Shown piece by piece: positions 1-8,297 of a DNA stretch of 46,925 nt (the stretch's first letter is position 1; each line of letters starts with the position of its first letter). The notes under the pieces were generated by a model. That model was given only the letters and a program-made list of their open reading frames with translations. It was not told the DNA's origin and made no database searches. The DNA lies in the NCBI GenBank assembly GCA_020161655.1, contig JAIUPC010000010.1, positions 1-46,925 on the forward strand, written 5' to 3'. Origin of the DNA: Pseudomonadota bacterium (GTDB lineage: Bacteria > Pseudomonadota > Alphaproteobacteria > Rhodobacterales > Rhodobacteraceae). The translations under genes and the position numbers were made by a program.

Positions 1-2500
1 GGCGAAGCCGTCACCGGTCAGGCTGTCGTTGAAGGCCGAACCGGCGAGGCCCTCGATGCCAGTGAAAGTCACCAAGCCTGCGCCCGTCACCGCCTGCGCG
101 CCGGCAATGCCAAGGTCGAGCGTGAGGGCGGAGGTGGCCGCAGCGAAGGCCGCCACGTCGATGCCAAGACCGCCGTCCAGCGTGTCATTGCCGGTGCCGC
201 CGTCGAGCGTATCGTTGCCGGCGCCGCCCGACAGGCTGTCGTTGCCGGCACTGCCGAGAAGGATATTGGCCCCGGTGCTGCCGGTCAGGGTGTCGTTGAA
301 GTCCGAGCCGTAGAGCCCCTCGATCGCCGCCAACGTATCGGTCCCCGACCCGCCCGTGGCCTGCGCCGTCGTCAGCGCGAGGCTCACCGCCACGCCCGAG
401 GTCGCCGTCGCATAACTCGCAAAGTCGATCCCGCCACCGCCGTTGAGGACGTTGTTCCCCGCCCCGGCGACGAGCGTGTTCGCCGTCGCGTTGCCGGTCA
501 GGTTCGCCGCCCCCGAAGTGCCGACCACGCCGATCTCGACATTGGCGGCCATGGTATAGGCGGCTGCCATGCTCACCACCGTATCGGTGCCACCCGTCGC
601 CACCGCCGCCGTGCTCTCAACCACCACGTCGGTTGCGCTGTCTACGAGGTAGAGATCGTTGCCATTGCCGCCGATCATCCGGTCGTTGCCTGCACCACCC
701 TCAAGCGTGTCGTCGCCAAGACCGCCGTCGAGCGTGTCATTGCCGGCGTCGCCGTTGAGGCTGTCGTTGCCGAGGCCGCCGAGGACGGAGTCGTTGTCTG
801 CGCCCCCGTAGATCGTGTCATTGCCATCGCCGCCATCGAGGCTGTCGTTGCCGCCCGCGCCAGCCAGGCTGTCGTCGCCAGCGGCGCCAAGGAGCGTGTT
901 CGCCGCCGCATCGCCGATGAGATCGTCGTTATAGGCAGAGCCGATCAGGCCCTCGATGCCGACAAACGTCGCCGTCCCGCCCCCGGGCACCGCTTGCGCG
1001 CCGGCATTGCCAAGGTTGAGTGCGACGGCGGAGGCAGCCGCGGCAAAGCTCGCCATGTCGAGGCCAAGCCCGCCGTCGAGCGTGTCATCGCCGAGCCCGC
1101 CGTCGAGCGTATCGTTGCCCGCGCCGCCTGAAAGGCTGTCATTGCCCGCGCCGCCGTGAAGCGTGTTGGCCAGGGTGCTACCGGTCAGGGTGTCGTTGAA
1201 GTCCGAGCCGATCAGCCCCTCGATCGCCGTCAGCCTGTCTGTCCCCGAGCCACCCGTGGCCTGGTCGGTAGTGACCGCAAGGCTGACCGTCACGCCGGAG
1301 GCCGCCGCCTGATAGCTCGCGAAGTCGATGCCGGCGCCGCCGTTGAGGACGTTGTTCCCCGCCCCGGCGACGAGCGTGTTCGCCGTCGCGTTGCCGGTCA
1401 GGTTCGCGGCCCCCGAAGTGCCTATCACGCCCACCTCGACATTGGCGGCCATGGTATAGGCGGCAAGCATGCTCACCACCGTATCGGTGCCGCCGGTCGC
1501 CACCGCCGCCGTGGTTTCCGCAACGACGTCGAGCGCATCGGTCACGATATAGCGGTCGTTGCCGTTGCCGCCGACCATCCGGTCGTTGCCGGCTCCACCC
1601 TCAAGCGTGTCATCGCCAAGACCGCCGTCGAGCGTGTCGTTGCCGGCGCCGCCAAAGAGGCTGTCGTTGCCGTCGAGGCCGAGAATGGTGTTGGCCAGTG
1701 CGTCGCCGGACAGGGTGTCGTCGAAGGCCGATCCGCTCAGCGCCTCAAACCCGCTCAGCGTGACCATCCCGGTGCCGCCGGTCGCCTGCGCGCCTGCGAT
1801 GCCGAGGCTCGCCGTCACGCCCGCGCCTGCCGTGGCAAAGCTCGCCGTGTCGAGCCCGAGGCCGCCGTCGAGCGTGTCATTGCCAGTGCCGCCGTCGAGC
1901 GTATCATTGCCCGCGCCACCGGAAAGGCTGTCGTCGCCCGCGCCGCCGAAGAGGCTATTGGCGACGGCGCTGCCGATCAGGATGTCATTGTAGGCCGATC
2001 CGATCAGGCTTTCGATCGCCGTCAGGGTATCGGTGCCCGAGACACCCGTGGCCTGGGCGCCGACAATGCTCAGGTCGACCGTGACGCCAGAGCCTGCGTC
2101 CTGATAGCTCGCTGCATCAACGCCCAGACCGCCGTTGAGGACGTTGTTGCCCGCCCCCGCGATCAGGATATTGGCGAGGGCGTTGCCGGTCAGGTTGGCC
2201 GCACCTGTCGACAGGATCCGGCCATTCTCTACATTGGCGCCAAGCGTGTAGGCGGCCAGTGCGCTGTTGACGATGTCGACGCCACCGGCCGCCCCGGCGA
2301 CGGTCTCGCTGACCACATCGGTTGCGCTGTCGACGTAGTAGATGTCGCTGCCGGCGCCGCCGGCCATGCGGTCGTTGCCGGTGCCGCCGTCCAGCGTGTC
2401 ACTGCCGGCATTGCCGTTCAGCGTGTCGTTGCCGCCCAGGCCGAGCAGGATGTCGTCAAGGGCGGCACCGTTCAGGACATCCGCGCCGGCGGTCCCGGTC
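1..2500 (-). repeat. Tandem RTX super-modules of 264 and 300 residues
   Basis: The coding sequence repeats a whole domain-sized unit, not just nonapeptides. The NVLNGG anchor (on the leftward strand) falls at about 2133, 1341 and 441, giving periods of 792 and 900 bp, both multiples of 3. The longer unit carries four extra nonapeptides (108 bp). Bases 437-497 and 1337-1397 are identical over 61 bp. Each unit runs: nonapeptides, a (L/I)VDSATDVV-like strand, AAYTMAANVE, GNATANTLVAGAGNNVLNGG, a GID.ASY segment, then more nonapeptides. Bases 1-440 hold part of a further copy. Confidence 0.9.
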
Positions 2501-3999
2501 AGCGAGAGGCCGGAGAGCTGGACGTTCACCGTGACCAGCGTCAGCGCCCCCAGCACCGCGCCGTCGTAGGGCCGGTAAAGGAAGGTCGCCGTACCGCTGA
2601 AAGCGGCCGCCGGGGTGAAGGAGACCGATCCGTCGCCATTGAGAACGACCGTGCCATTGGTGCCGTTCTGCACCGCGCCGATCGTCAGGCTCCCGGCAGC
2701 CGTGTCAACATCGCTGTCGTTGCCGAGAAGCGCCGCGGCGCTGAGGTTCAGCACCTGACCCGCAAGGCCGGAGACATTGTCCGCCCCACCGACCGGCGCG
2801 TCATTGACTGGCGTCAGGTCGAGCGTGGCGGTCTGCGCCGTTGCGACACGGCCGTCGGACACGCCGTAGCTGAAGGTCACGCTGGTGTTGTCGTTGGCGA
2901 CAGGCGTATAGGTCCAGGTGCCGTTGCCGTTGTTCACCAGGGTGCCCGCGGAGGCAGTCAGGTTCGCCACGCTCAGGGGATCGTTCTCCGGGTCCGCCGC
3001 CCCGGCCAGAAGCTGGGCGCTGGTGATGAGCCGGGTGCCATCCTCGGCAATCGCGCCAAGGTCGATCACGGCGCCGACTGTCGGGGCTTGGTTGCTGTTC
3101 GTCGCCCAAAGCGATGCGACGCTGAACAGGCCGTCATCGAACTGGATGGATTCGACACTGATCAGCGTGTCGGTTCCGGCGCCGGCGTTGGCAACATCGT
3201 AGGCAGTGAAATTCGCGGTGGTGCCGGTGAACACGAAGTTGGCGGACTGCCCGGCAATAACCGCCGTGTCGTTGCCCGTGCCACCGTTCAGCGTGTCGTT
3301 GCCGTCTCCCCCGCCCAGCGTATCATCGCCGTCGGCGCCGTTCAGGCTGTCGTCGCCAAAATTGCCGTAAAGGGTGTTGGTCCCGCCGTCCCCGTTCAGG
3401 AGATCGTCGAACACCGAGCCGTTGACGTTTTCGATGCCGGTGAAACTGTCGGAATTGCCGAAACCATCCGTGGCCGTGCCGGTCCCAAGGTTCACGACGA
3501 CGCCGTTGATGCCGCCGAAGACGTAGTCCCGATCATAGCTGACCCAGTCGCTTCCCGCGCCGCCGTTGATCGTGTCGCTGCCTTGCAGGCCGCGGAACAC
3601 GTTGTCGCCGGTATCACCGGTGAGCGTATCGCCGAAGTCCGACCCCGAAACGTTCTCGATGCCGACGAGCGTATCCGTGCCGCCGCTGCCGTCCGATGCT
3701 GTCCCTGCAAGGAGGTCGACCACCACGCCCGAACGGGCAATATAGTAGCTGACCTCGTCCGTGCCGGCGCCGCCGATCAAAAGATCGCTGCCGTCCTCGC
3801 CGTCCAGACGGTCGTTTCCTTCACCGCCGTTGAGCGTGTCGTCGCCGCTGCCCGTGGTCCAGTTACCGTCGCCGCCCATCAGGAGATCGTTGCCCTGATC
3901 GCCGTTGATGAGATCGTTGCCGCCCAAGCCTTTGATCACGTCATCACCGACGCCGCCGGACAGAGTTTCGGCGTTATTGTTACCCGTAATAATCGTCAT
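1..3999 (-). CDS. RTX-family calcium-binding exoprotein, C-terminal part cut by window edge
   Basis: The reading frame stays open from the ATG at 3999 to base 1 (1,333 codons), so the C-terminus is outside the window. Residues 1-85 and about 498 onward are full of the RTX nonapeptide GGxGxDxLx (for example GGAGNDTLDGG, GNDRM, GGLGDDTL). This repeat binds Ca2+ in a parallel beta-roll and folds after type I secretion. Residues about 300-490 form cadherin/Ig-like beta domains (EDG..., DPENDPLSV, VNDAP, GNDSDVD). There is no N-terminal signal peptide, as expected for a type I substrate whose signal is C-terminal; the ABC exporter is not in this window. A GGGG-type ribosome site precedes the ATG. 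Role inferred: secreted or surface-bound adhesin-like protein. No catalytic domain is seen in the visible part. The long rightward frame over the same DNA is a shadow. Confidence 0.93.
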   Translation of the reverse strand, partial: MTIITGNNNAETLSGGVGDDVIKGLGGNDLINGDQGNDLLMGGDGNWTTGSGDDTLNGGEGNDRLDGEDGSDLLIGGAGTDEVSYYIARSGVVVDLLAGTASDGSGGTDTLVGIENVSGSDFGDTLTGDTGDNVFRGLQGSDTINGGAGSDWVSYDRDYVFGGINGVVVNLGTGTATDGFGNSDSFTGIENVNGSVFDDLLNGDGGTNTLYGNFGDDSLNGADGDDTLGGGDGNDTLNGGTGNDTAVIAGQSANFVFTGTTANFTAYDVANAGAGTDTLISVESIQFDDGLFSVASLWATNSNQAPTVGAVIDLGAIAEDGTRLITSAQLLAGAADPENDPLSVANLTASAGTLVNNGNGTWTYTPVANDNTSVTFSYGVSDGRVATAQTATLDLTPVNDAPVGGADNVSGLAGQVLNLSAAALLGNDSDVDTAAGSLTIGAVQNGTNGTVVLNGDGSVSFTPAAAFSGTATFLYRPYDGAVLGALTLVTVNVQLSGLSLTGTAGADVLNGAALDDILLGLGGNDTLNGNAGSDTLDGGTGNDRMAGGAGSDIYYVDSATDVVSETVAGAAGGVDIVNSALAAYTLGANVENGRILSTGAANLTGNALANILIAGAGNNVLNGGLGVDAASYQDAGSGVTVDLSIVGAQATGVSGTDTLTAIESLIGSAYNDILIGSAVANSLFGGAGDDSLSGGAGNDTLDGGTGNDTLDGGLGLDTASFATAGAGVTASLGIAGAQATGGTGMVTLSGFEALSGSAFDDTLSGDALANTILGLDGNDSLFGGAGNDTLDGGLGDDTLEGGAGNDRMVGGNGNDRYIVTDALDVVAETTAAVATGGTDTVVSMLAAYTMAANVEVGVIGTSGAANLTGNATANTLVAGAGNNVLNGGAGIDFASYQAAASGVTVSLAVTTDQATGGSGTDRLTAIEGLIGSDFNDTLTGSTLANTLHGGAGNDSLSGGAGNDTLDGGLGDDTLDGGLGLDMASFAAAASAVALNLGNAGAQAVPGGGTATFVGIEGLIGSAYNDDLIGDAAANTLLGAAGDDSLAGAGGNDSLDGGDGNDTIYGGADNDSVLGGLGNDSLNGDAGNDTLDGGLGDDTLEGGAGNDRMIGGNGNDLYLVDSATDVVVESTAAVATGGTDTVVSMAAAYTMAANVEIGVVGTSGAANLTGNATANTLVAGAGNNVLNGGGGIDFASYATATSGVAVSLALTTAQATGGSGTDTLAAIEGLYGSDFNDTLTGSTGANILLGSAGNDSLSGGAGNDTLDGGTGNDTLDGGLGIDVAAFAAATSALTLDLGIAGAQAVTGAGLVTFTGIEGLAGSAFNDSLTGDGFA

Positions 4000-4409
4000 G
4001 ACCGTTCCCCGGAGCGTGAGTGGAAATGCCGTGTTGGTGGCACGGATCGGGAAGCGAAGCTAGCGGCCACGTGCCCCGGCAGCAACACGACCGCGTACGC
4101 GTATCGGCGCACCTATAGAATACGGCCTGACCCGACCGACTGGTCACGCTTGGTAAACAGTCTCTTGGGTTGCGTGACTTCTGTCCGAATCTCCGAAATG
4201 ACGCGGGACGCACAACCGGAAATTGTGGCGGACATGTGGCAGGCAGGCGCTGCGGAAGGCCGAAGCAGCCAGATTTCTGCCTTTTTTCTCGCGGCGCGAG
4301 CCATGCGCCCGGACCGCCCGTTCTTCCCGCAAAAGGCGACATGCGCGCGTCGGATCACAAGCCGCGCAACGGCGACTGACCGCCGCGAAAGAAAGGATTG
4401 ATGGAGGGA
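4000..4409. other. Gene-free stretch upstream of the RTX gene
   Basis: About 410 bp between the RTX start codon and tRNA-Arg. No convincing gene is seen on either strand. It is locally more AT-rich than its neighbours around 4085-4200. It must hold the RTX promoter: a TATTCT/TATAGG-like patch at about 4110-4120 (leftward strand) could be a -10, but I see no good -35. The only clear structure is the inverted repeat at 4143-4178. Confidence 0.5.
4143..4178. promoter_or_regulatory. 7-bp inverted repeat, possible operator of RTX gene
   Basis: GTCACGC (4143-4149) and GCGTGAC (4172-4178) are perfect reverse complements separated by 22 bp, so their centres are about 29 bp apart, near three helical turns. 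The repeat lies about 150 bp upstream of the RTX start codon, in an otherwise gene-free stretch. This would suit a dimeric regulator, but that is inference. Confidence 0.35.
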
Positions 4410-4486
4410 TGGCGGACCCGGAGCGATTCGAACGCCCGACCCTCAGATTCGTAGTCTGATGCTCTATCCAGCTGAGCTACGGGTCC
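4410..4486 (-). tRNA. tRNA-Arg (anticodon ACG)
   Basis: Read leftward, the 77-nt sequence folds as a full cloverleaf. The acceptor strand is GGACCCG paired with CGGGTCC. The D arm is AGCTCAGCTGGATAGAGC. The anticodon stem TCAGA/TCTGA holds loop CTACGAA with anticodon ACG. The T loop is TTCGAAT, and the discriminator G is followed by an encoded CCA (4412-4410). The A34 of ACG is normally converted to inosine by TadA and reads the CGU/CGC/CGA codons. Confidence 0.97.
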
Positions 4487-4571
4487 GTGAGAGGGGCATT
4501 TAGCGGCGGGCGGAGGTCAATGCAAGGGCTAACGGAAACTATCCTTTGCGATTCCAGTTCACGCCCGATGC

Positions 4572-5987
4572 TCAGGCCGCGACCGGGCCGGGCGCCTGCG
4601 GGACAATGTCGCGCGGCAGGTGGATCATGAACTCGGTGCCGGTCTCGCCGGTCTTCAGAAGCTCAAGCCGGCCGCCGTGACCGCGCACGAGCTCCGCCGC
4701 GATGGCGAGACCAAGCCCGGTGCCACCTTTACGGATCCCGCCCTGGAACGGCTGGAAGAGATGCTCGCGCGCGCGTTCGGGCATTCCAGGCCCGGTATCG
4801 CCCACGCGAATCCACCAGCCATCTTCGGTTTCGCCGCCGGCAATCTCGATCGTGCCGGCGCGGCCCGTCGCCCCGATCGCCTGGCGGGCGTTGCGGACAA
4901 GGTTGTTCAGCACCCGGTGCAATTGCTCATAGTCGGCTCGAATCGCCAGCGCCGGCGCAACGTCGATCAGGAACTCGACCTCGGCGCCCTCGCCCGCCGC
5001 CAACTTCTCGCCGTCGACGACGTCGCCGACCAGGCTCGCCAGCATGAAGCGGGTCAGCATCGGCGGCGGCTCCTCGGCCTTGCCGAAGGCGAGCGTCGCC
5101 TCGCAGAGCGCGACCGCGCGGCTGATGGAACTGACAAGCTTCGGCGTCGCGCGCCTGACCATCGGGTCGTCGCTGTCCTCCATCCGGTCGGCAAAAAGCT
5201 GCGCCGTGGTCAGGATGTTGCGCAGGTCATGGCTGACCTTGGCGACGGCGCTGCCAAGCTGGGCCAGCCGCTCCTTCTGGCGCAGCGAGGCGGTCAGCTG
5301 CTGCTGCATCATTTTCAGCGCATCCTCGGCCTCGCGCAGTTCGATGATCGTCGCTTCGGGTTCGATGATCCGGCGAGCATCCTCGGGCGCCTCGGCATAA
5401 AGGCTCATGCCGCGCACCACATGGCGGATCGGCGCCACGAAAAGCCGCTGCACGGCGAGGAACAGCAGCACCGCCGTGACGGCGGAAATCACCGCCGACA
5501 GGCCGAGAATGCGCAGGCCGTAGTCGAGCATCGCCGCGCGCATGGGCTTGGTGTCCATGGTCGCCTCGATCAGGAGGCCGGCCTGCTTCACCGGATCGCC
5601 GATCACCCGGATCACACGGCTTTCGGGATCCACCAGCGTCTCGATCGCATCGCGGATCAGCTGCCAGGCCGGGGCCTCGCGCAGGTCATAAGTCCCCGCG
5701 ATCGGCGTCGGGATCGGCGAGGACAGGACCAGCTGGCGCACCTCGTCGCGCCTGAGGACGACGTTGTAGACCTCGGCGTTTTCCAGAAGCTCCCGCTCGA
5801 GCTGTTCGTCGATCATGCCGTCGGTCGCGAGAAGCGCCAGCGAGGCGATCTGTGCCCGTTCGAGGCGCGACAGTATGTAATCCTCGCGGAAGCGCGCCAC
5901 CGAAGGGACAAAGATCAGGATCTCCGCCAGCATGACGAAGATGGTCGTCAGCAGGAGAAACCGCCCCGACAATGTCCTGAAGAACAT
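4572..5987 (-). CDS. Membrane sensor histidine kinase
   Basis: The 471-residue protein has TM1 at about 9-31, a periplasmic sensor region 32-155 and TM2 at about 159-182. A HAMP-like stretch and a short helix (about 185-245) follow. The dimerisation/phosphoacceptor motif SHDLRN has H253. The ATPase domain shows the N box NNLVRNA (361-367), the G1 box DTGPG (397-401) and the G2 box GTGLGLA (422-428). All residues needed for autophosphorylation are present. The start at 5987 (MFFRTLSGRF) is chosen over the longer frame to 6137 because it begins just before TM1 and leaves out a low-complexity leader. No response regulator is adjacent, so it is an orphan here, divergent from rpmH. The ligand cannot be told. 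Confidence 0.88.
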   Translation of the reverse strand: MFFRTLSGRFLLLTTIFVMLAEILIFVPSVARFREDYILSRLERAQIASLALLATDGMIDEQLERELLENAEVYNVVLRRDEVRQLVLSSPIPTPIAGTYDLREAPAWQLIRDAIETLVDPESRVIRVIGDPVKQAGLLIEATMDTKPMRAAMLDYGLRILGLSAVISAVTAVLLFLAVQRLFVAPIRHVVRGMSLYAEAPEDARRIIEPEATIIELREAEDALKMMQQQLTASLRQKERLAQLGSAVAKVSHDLRNILTTAQLFADRMEDSDDPMVRRATPKLVSSISRAVALCEATLAFGKAEEPPPMLTRFMLASLVGDVVDGEKLAAGEGAEVEFLIDVAPALAIRADYEQLHRVLNNLVRNARQAIGATGRAGTIEIAGGETEDGWWIRVGDTGPGMPERAREHLFQPFQGGIRKGGTGLGLAIAAELVRGHGGRLELLKTGETGTEFMIHLPRDIVPQAPGPVAA

Positions 5988-6162
5988 CAAACGCCCCGCC
6001 ACAATCCCAGGTGGCGCCCGGTCGCTGGCGCCGACGTGCCGGACCTGCCGGCCAGAAGAGAATAGGCATTCGAAGCGGGGCTTTAAACCTTTTACTTCCA
6101 TCACCGGGGGGATGCATCTGGCGAACACGACTCTCACGCGCGAGAAAACCGGTTCTGGCGAG

Positions 6163-6191
6163 TTGACTTGGGCGCAGGTGGCGTCTATGAG
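6163..6191 (+). promoter_or_regulatory. Sigma70-type promoter of rpmH
   Basis: TTGACT (6163-6168), a 17-bp spacer, then TATGAG (6186-6191) lie about 73 bp upstream of the rpmH start. The leader contains a direct repeat CTTCGAAT (6197-6204 and 6214-6221) and a CCCC/GGGG mini-hairpin near 6224-6237. This is probably the main promoter for rpmH-rnpA-yidD. Confidence 0.7.
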
Positions 6192-6263
6192 CCGGACTTC
6201 GAATGACAGCGGCCTTCGAATCCCCGGTACTGGGGTTTGGGCCTACCTACCGGAGTAAAAGCG

Positions 6264-6398
6264 ATGAAGCGCACGTTCCAACCGTCGAACCTCGTTCGCG
6301 CCCGCCGCCACGGTTTCCGTGCGCGCATGGCCACGAAGGGCGGCCGCAAGGTGCTGAACGCACGTCGCGCGAAGGGCCGCAAGGTTCTTTCGGCGTAA
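6264..6398 (+). CDS. rpmH: 50S ribosomal protein L34
   Basis: The 44-residue, very basic protein begins [20 protein letters not shown] and ends GRKVLSA, the near-invariant L34 signature at the usual family length. It sits inside domain III of 23S rRNA. The ATG at 6264 follows a GGAG site (CGGAGTAAAAGCG). It is first in the rpmH-rnpA-yidD unit, the arrangement conserved near many bacterial replication origins. Confidence 0.98.
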   Translation: MKRTFQPSNLVRARRHGFRARMATKGGRKVLNARRAKGRKVLSA

Positions 6399-6421
6399 GG
6401 CCAAACCTTAAGGCACACGGC

Positions 6422-6838
6422 ATGACACCGCCGGAGGCACCCGTGCAAGGCCAGGATGGCCGGGGCGCGGTAAAGCCTCCGGCGGTTTCCGTTTGCCTTA
6501 CGCTGACCAGGCGCGCCGACTTCCTGCGTGCGGCGCAGGCCCGGCGGCAGGGCACGACGGGATTTCTTCTGCAGGCGCGGGAACGACGCCCCGAGGAAAC
6601 CGACCCGCAAGCCGTCCGCATCGGCTACACCTGTTCGAAGAAACTCGGCAACGCCGTCGCCCGCAACCGCGCCAAGCGGCGCCTCAGGGCGATTGCCCGC
6701 GCCGTCCTGCCCGGCCATGCAAGACCCGGATGGGACTACGTGCTGGTCGGCCGCCCCGGCGCCACCGCCACACACGACTTCGCTGCGATGACGGCCGAAC
6801 TTGCCCGCGCGCTCGACCGCGTCCACGGCGGCAAGTGA
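6422..6838 (+). CDS. rnpA: Ribonuclease P protein component
   Basis: The 138-residue basic protein is the cofactor of the RNase P ribozyme that trims tRNA 5' leaders. The family RNR signature is clear at [10 protein letters not shown] (RNR 81-83), preceded by the [13 protein letters not shown] strand that lines the leader-binding cleft. The start at 6422 (MTPPEAPV) is chosen because the longer frame would run through rpmH. The first 20 residues are a variable Pro-rich leader. It lies 23 bp after rpmH, and its stop overlaps the yidD start (TGATG), so translation is probably coupled. Confidence 0.95.
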   Translation: MTPPEAPVQGQDGRGAVKPPAVSVCLTLTRRADFLRAAQARRQGTTGFLLQARERRPEETDPQAVRIGYTCSKKLGNAVARNRAKRRLRAIARAVLPGHARPGWDYVLVGRPGATATHDFAAMTAELARALDRVHGGK

Positions 6839-7071
6839 TGTCGCCCCTCGCCCATATCCTCGCGCTTCCCGTCCGCGCCTACCGGCTGGTCCTCAGCCCC
6901 TGGGTCGGGCATTCCTGCCGCTACCAGCCGACCTGTTCGGCCTATGCGCTTGAGGCGCTGGAAAAGCACGGCGGGATCAAGGGCGGCTGGCTTGCCGCTC
7001 GGCGGATCGGGCGTTGCCATCCCTGGGGCGGATCGGGCTATGATCCGGTACCGGAGCGCAGGAAGGGATAG
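6838..7071 (+). CDS. yidD: Membrane protein insertion efficiency factor YidD
   Basis: The 77-residue protein has the family core [18 protein letters not shown] and the C-terminal [12 protein letters not shown]. The conserved cysteines are C27, C33 and C60, and the N-terminal part ([13 protein letters not shown]) is an amphipathic membrane-facing helix. YidD assists YidC/Sec-dependent insertion of inner-membrane proteins. Here yidC lies about 5.7 kb downstream on the same strand rather than adjacent, separated by four inserted genes. The ATG overlaps the rnpA stop codon. Confidence 0.95.
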   Translation: MSPLAHILALPVRAYRLVLSPWVGHSCRYQPTCSAYALEALEKHGGIKGGWLAARRIGRCHPWGGSGYDPVPERRKG

Positions 7072-7075
7072 ACCG

Positions 7076-8119
7076 ATGCGGGACTGGGTCAATCAGGCGA
7101 TCCGAAAGATCGAGGCGGATTTCCAGCGCTCGGCGGACACCCATCTGTTCCGGCTCGACGCCGGCGGGCTTTCCGGCGTCGACATCTACGTCAAGGACGA
7201 AAGCACCCATCCGACCGGCAGCCTCAAGCACCGGCTGGCGCGGTCGCTGTTCCTTTATGCGCTCTGCAACGGCAAGCTTGCCAAGGACCGCCCGGTGATC
7301 GAGGCCTCGTCGGGCAGCACGGCGGTATCCGAGGCCTATTTCGCCCGGATGCTCGGCCTGAAGTTCGTCGCCGTCATGCCGAAAAGCACGGCGCAGTCGA
7401 AGATCGACCTCATCCGCTTCTACGGCGGCGACTGCCACTTCGTCGGCTCCGCGCCGGAAATGCACGAGGCCGCCGTGGCGCTGGCCGCAAAGACCGGCGG
7501 CTATTTCATGGACCAGTTCATGTATGCCGAACGCGCCACCGACTGGCGCGGCAACAACAACATCGCGGAATCGATCTTCACCCAGATGGCGCGGGAACCG
7601 CATCCCGTCCCCGCCGCCGTGGTGATGAGCGCCGGGACCGGTGGCACCTCGGCCACCCTTGGCCGCTACATGCGCTACATGAGCCATCCGACCGAGTTGG
7701 TCGTCGTCGACCCGGAGAACTCGGTCTTCTACGACAGCTACCAGACCCGTGACCTGACCCTGACCCGCGCCTGTTCGAGCCGGATCGAGGGGATCGGGAG
7801 GCCGAAGGTCGAGCCTTCCTTCCAGCATGACGTGATCGACCGCATGATCCAGGTCCCCGATGCCGCCTCTGTCGCCGGGATGCTCTGGTTCGAGGCGCGG
7901 ACGGGTCGGAAGGCCGGACCGTCGACCGGCACCAACATCTGGGGCACGCTTCAGGTCGCGCGCGAGATGGCGGCGGCGGGGCGACAAGGCTCCATCGTCA
8001 CGCTGATGTGCGACAGCGGCTCGCGCTATCTCGACACCTATTACAATCCGGACTGGGTGGCGGAACGGATCGGCGACATAGCGCCCTATAAGGGGATGCT
8101 GGCGACGGCCGGGGACTGA
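7076..8119 (+). CDS. PLP-dependent cysteine synthase/desulfhydrase-like enzyme
   Basis: The 347-residue fold-type II PLP enzyme has the Schiff-base lysine in TGSLKHR (K51), a substrate loop EASSGSTAVSEAY (SSGST 78-82) and a phosphate-binding loop SAGTGGTSA (GTGGT 187-191). The TGSLKHRLARSLF and SSGSTAVSEAYFA segments resemble the Cds1-type L-cysteine desulfhydrase branch more than classical CysK, where the Lys motif is usually PxxSxKDR. It may release sulfide from cysteine or make cysteine from an activated serine; the sequence does not decide. The start at 7076 is 4 bp after the yidD stop, so it is probably in the rpmH-rnpA-yidD transcript. Confidence 0.8.
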   Translation: MRDWVNQAIRKIEADFQRSADTHLFRLDAGGLSGVDIYVKDESTHPTGSLKHRLARSLFLYALCNGKLAKDRPVIEASSGSTAVSEAYFARMLGLKFVAVMPKSTAQSKIDLIRFYGGDCHFVGSAPEMHEAAVALAAKTGGYFMDQFMYAERATDWRGNNNIAESIFTQMAREPHPVPAAVVMSAGTGGTSATLGRYMRYMSHPTELVVVDPENSVFYDSYQTRDLTLTRACSSRIEGIGRPKVEPSFQHDVIDRMIQVPDAASVAGMLWFEARTGRKAGPSTGTNIWGTLQVAREMAAAGRQGSIVTLMCDSGSRYLDTYYNPDWVAERIGDIAPYKGMLATAGD

Positions 8120-8207
8120 AAGCGGCTTTCTCTACAGCAGCTTACCTTTTACCAGACCCAGCGTCGTCCCCGCCCGGGACGCCCAAAGCGTTACGGGCCG
8201 CGCCCGA

Positions 8208-8224
8208 CCCGCCCCCAGGGCGGG
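8208..8224. terminator. GC hairpin between convergent genes
   Basis: CCCGCCC (8208-8214), CCA loop, GGGCGGG (8218-8224), with weaker pairing beyond. It lies in the 178-bp gap between two genes that end toward each other. There is no T run on either side, so intrinsic termination is only a guess. Nothing else is seen in this gap. Confidence 0.35.
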
Positions 8225-8297
8225 CGCGATGGCGCCCACCCTCGGGTCAGGCGCAACCCTCTGTTTAGCATGTGATTTAGGCAAAAGGCAGAACGAC

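Noticed and set aside
1-2500. Regular repeats considered as a CRISPR array
   Set aside because: The repeats are coding, in frame and 27-bp based, with no unique spacers of constant length.
1156-4401. Rightward 1,081-codon open frame
   Set aside because: It is the antisense shadow of the RTX gene; the leftward frame shows unmistakable Ca2+-binding nonapeptides, the rightward one only Val/Ala-rich low complexity.
4620-6065. Rightward 481-codon open frame
   Set aside because: Antisense of the histidine kinase, whose motifs are complete on the other strand. High GC content makes long shadow frames common here.
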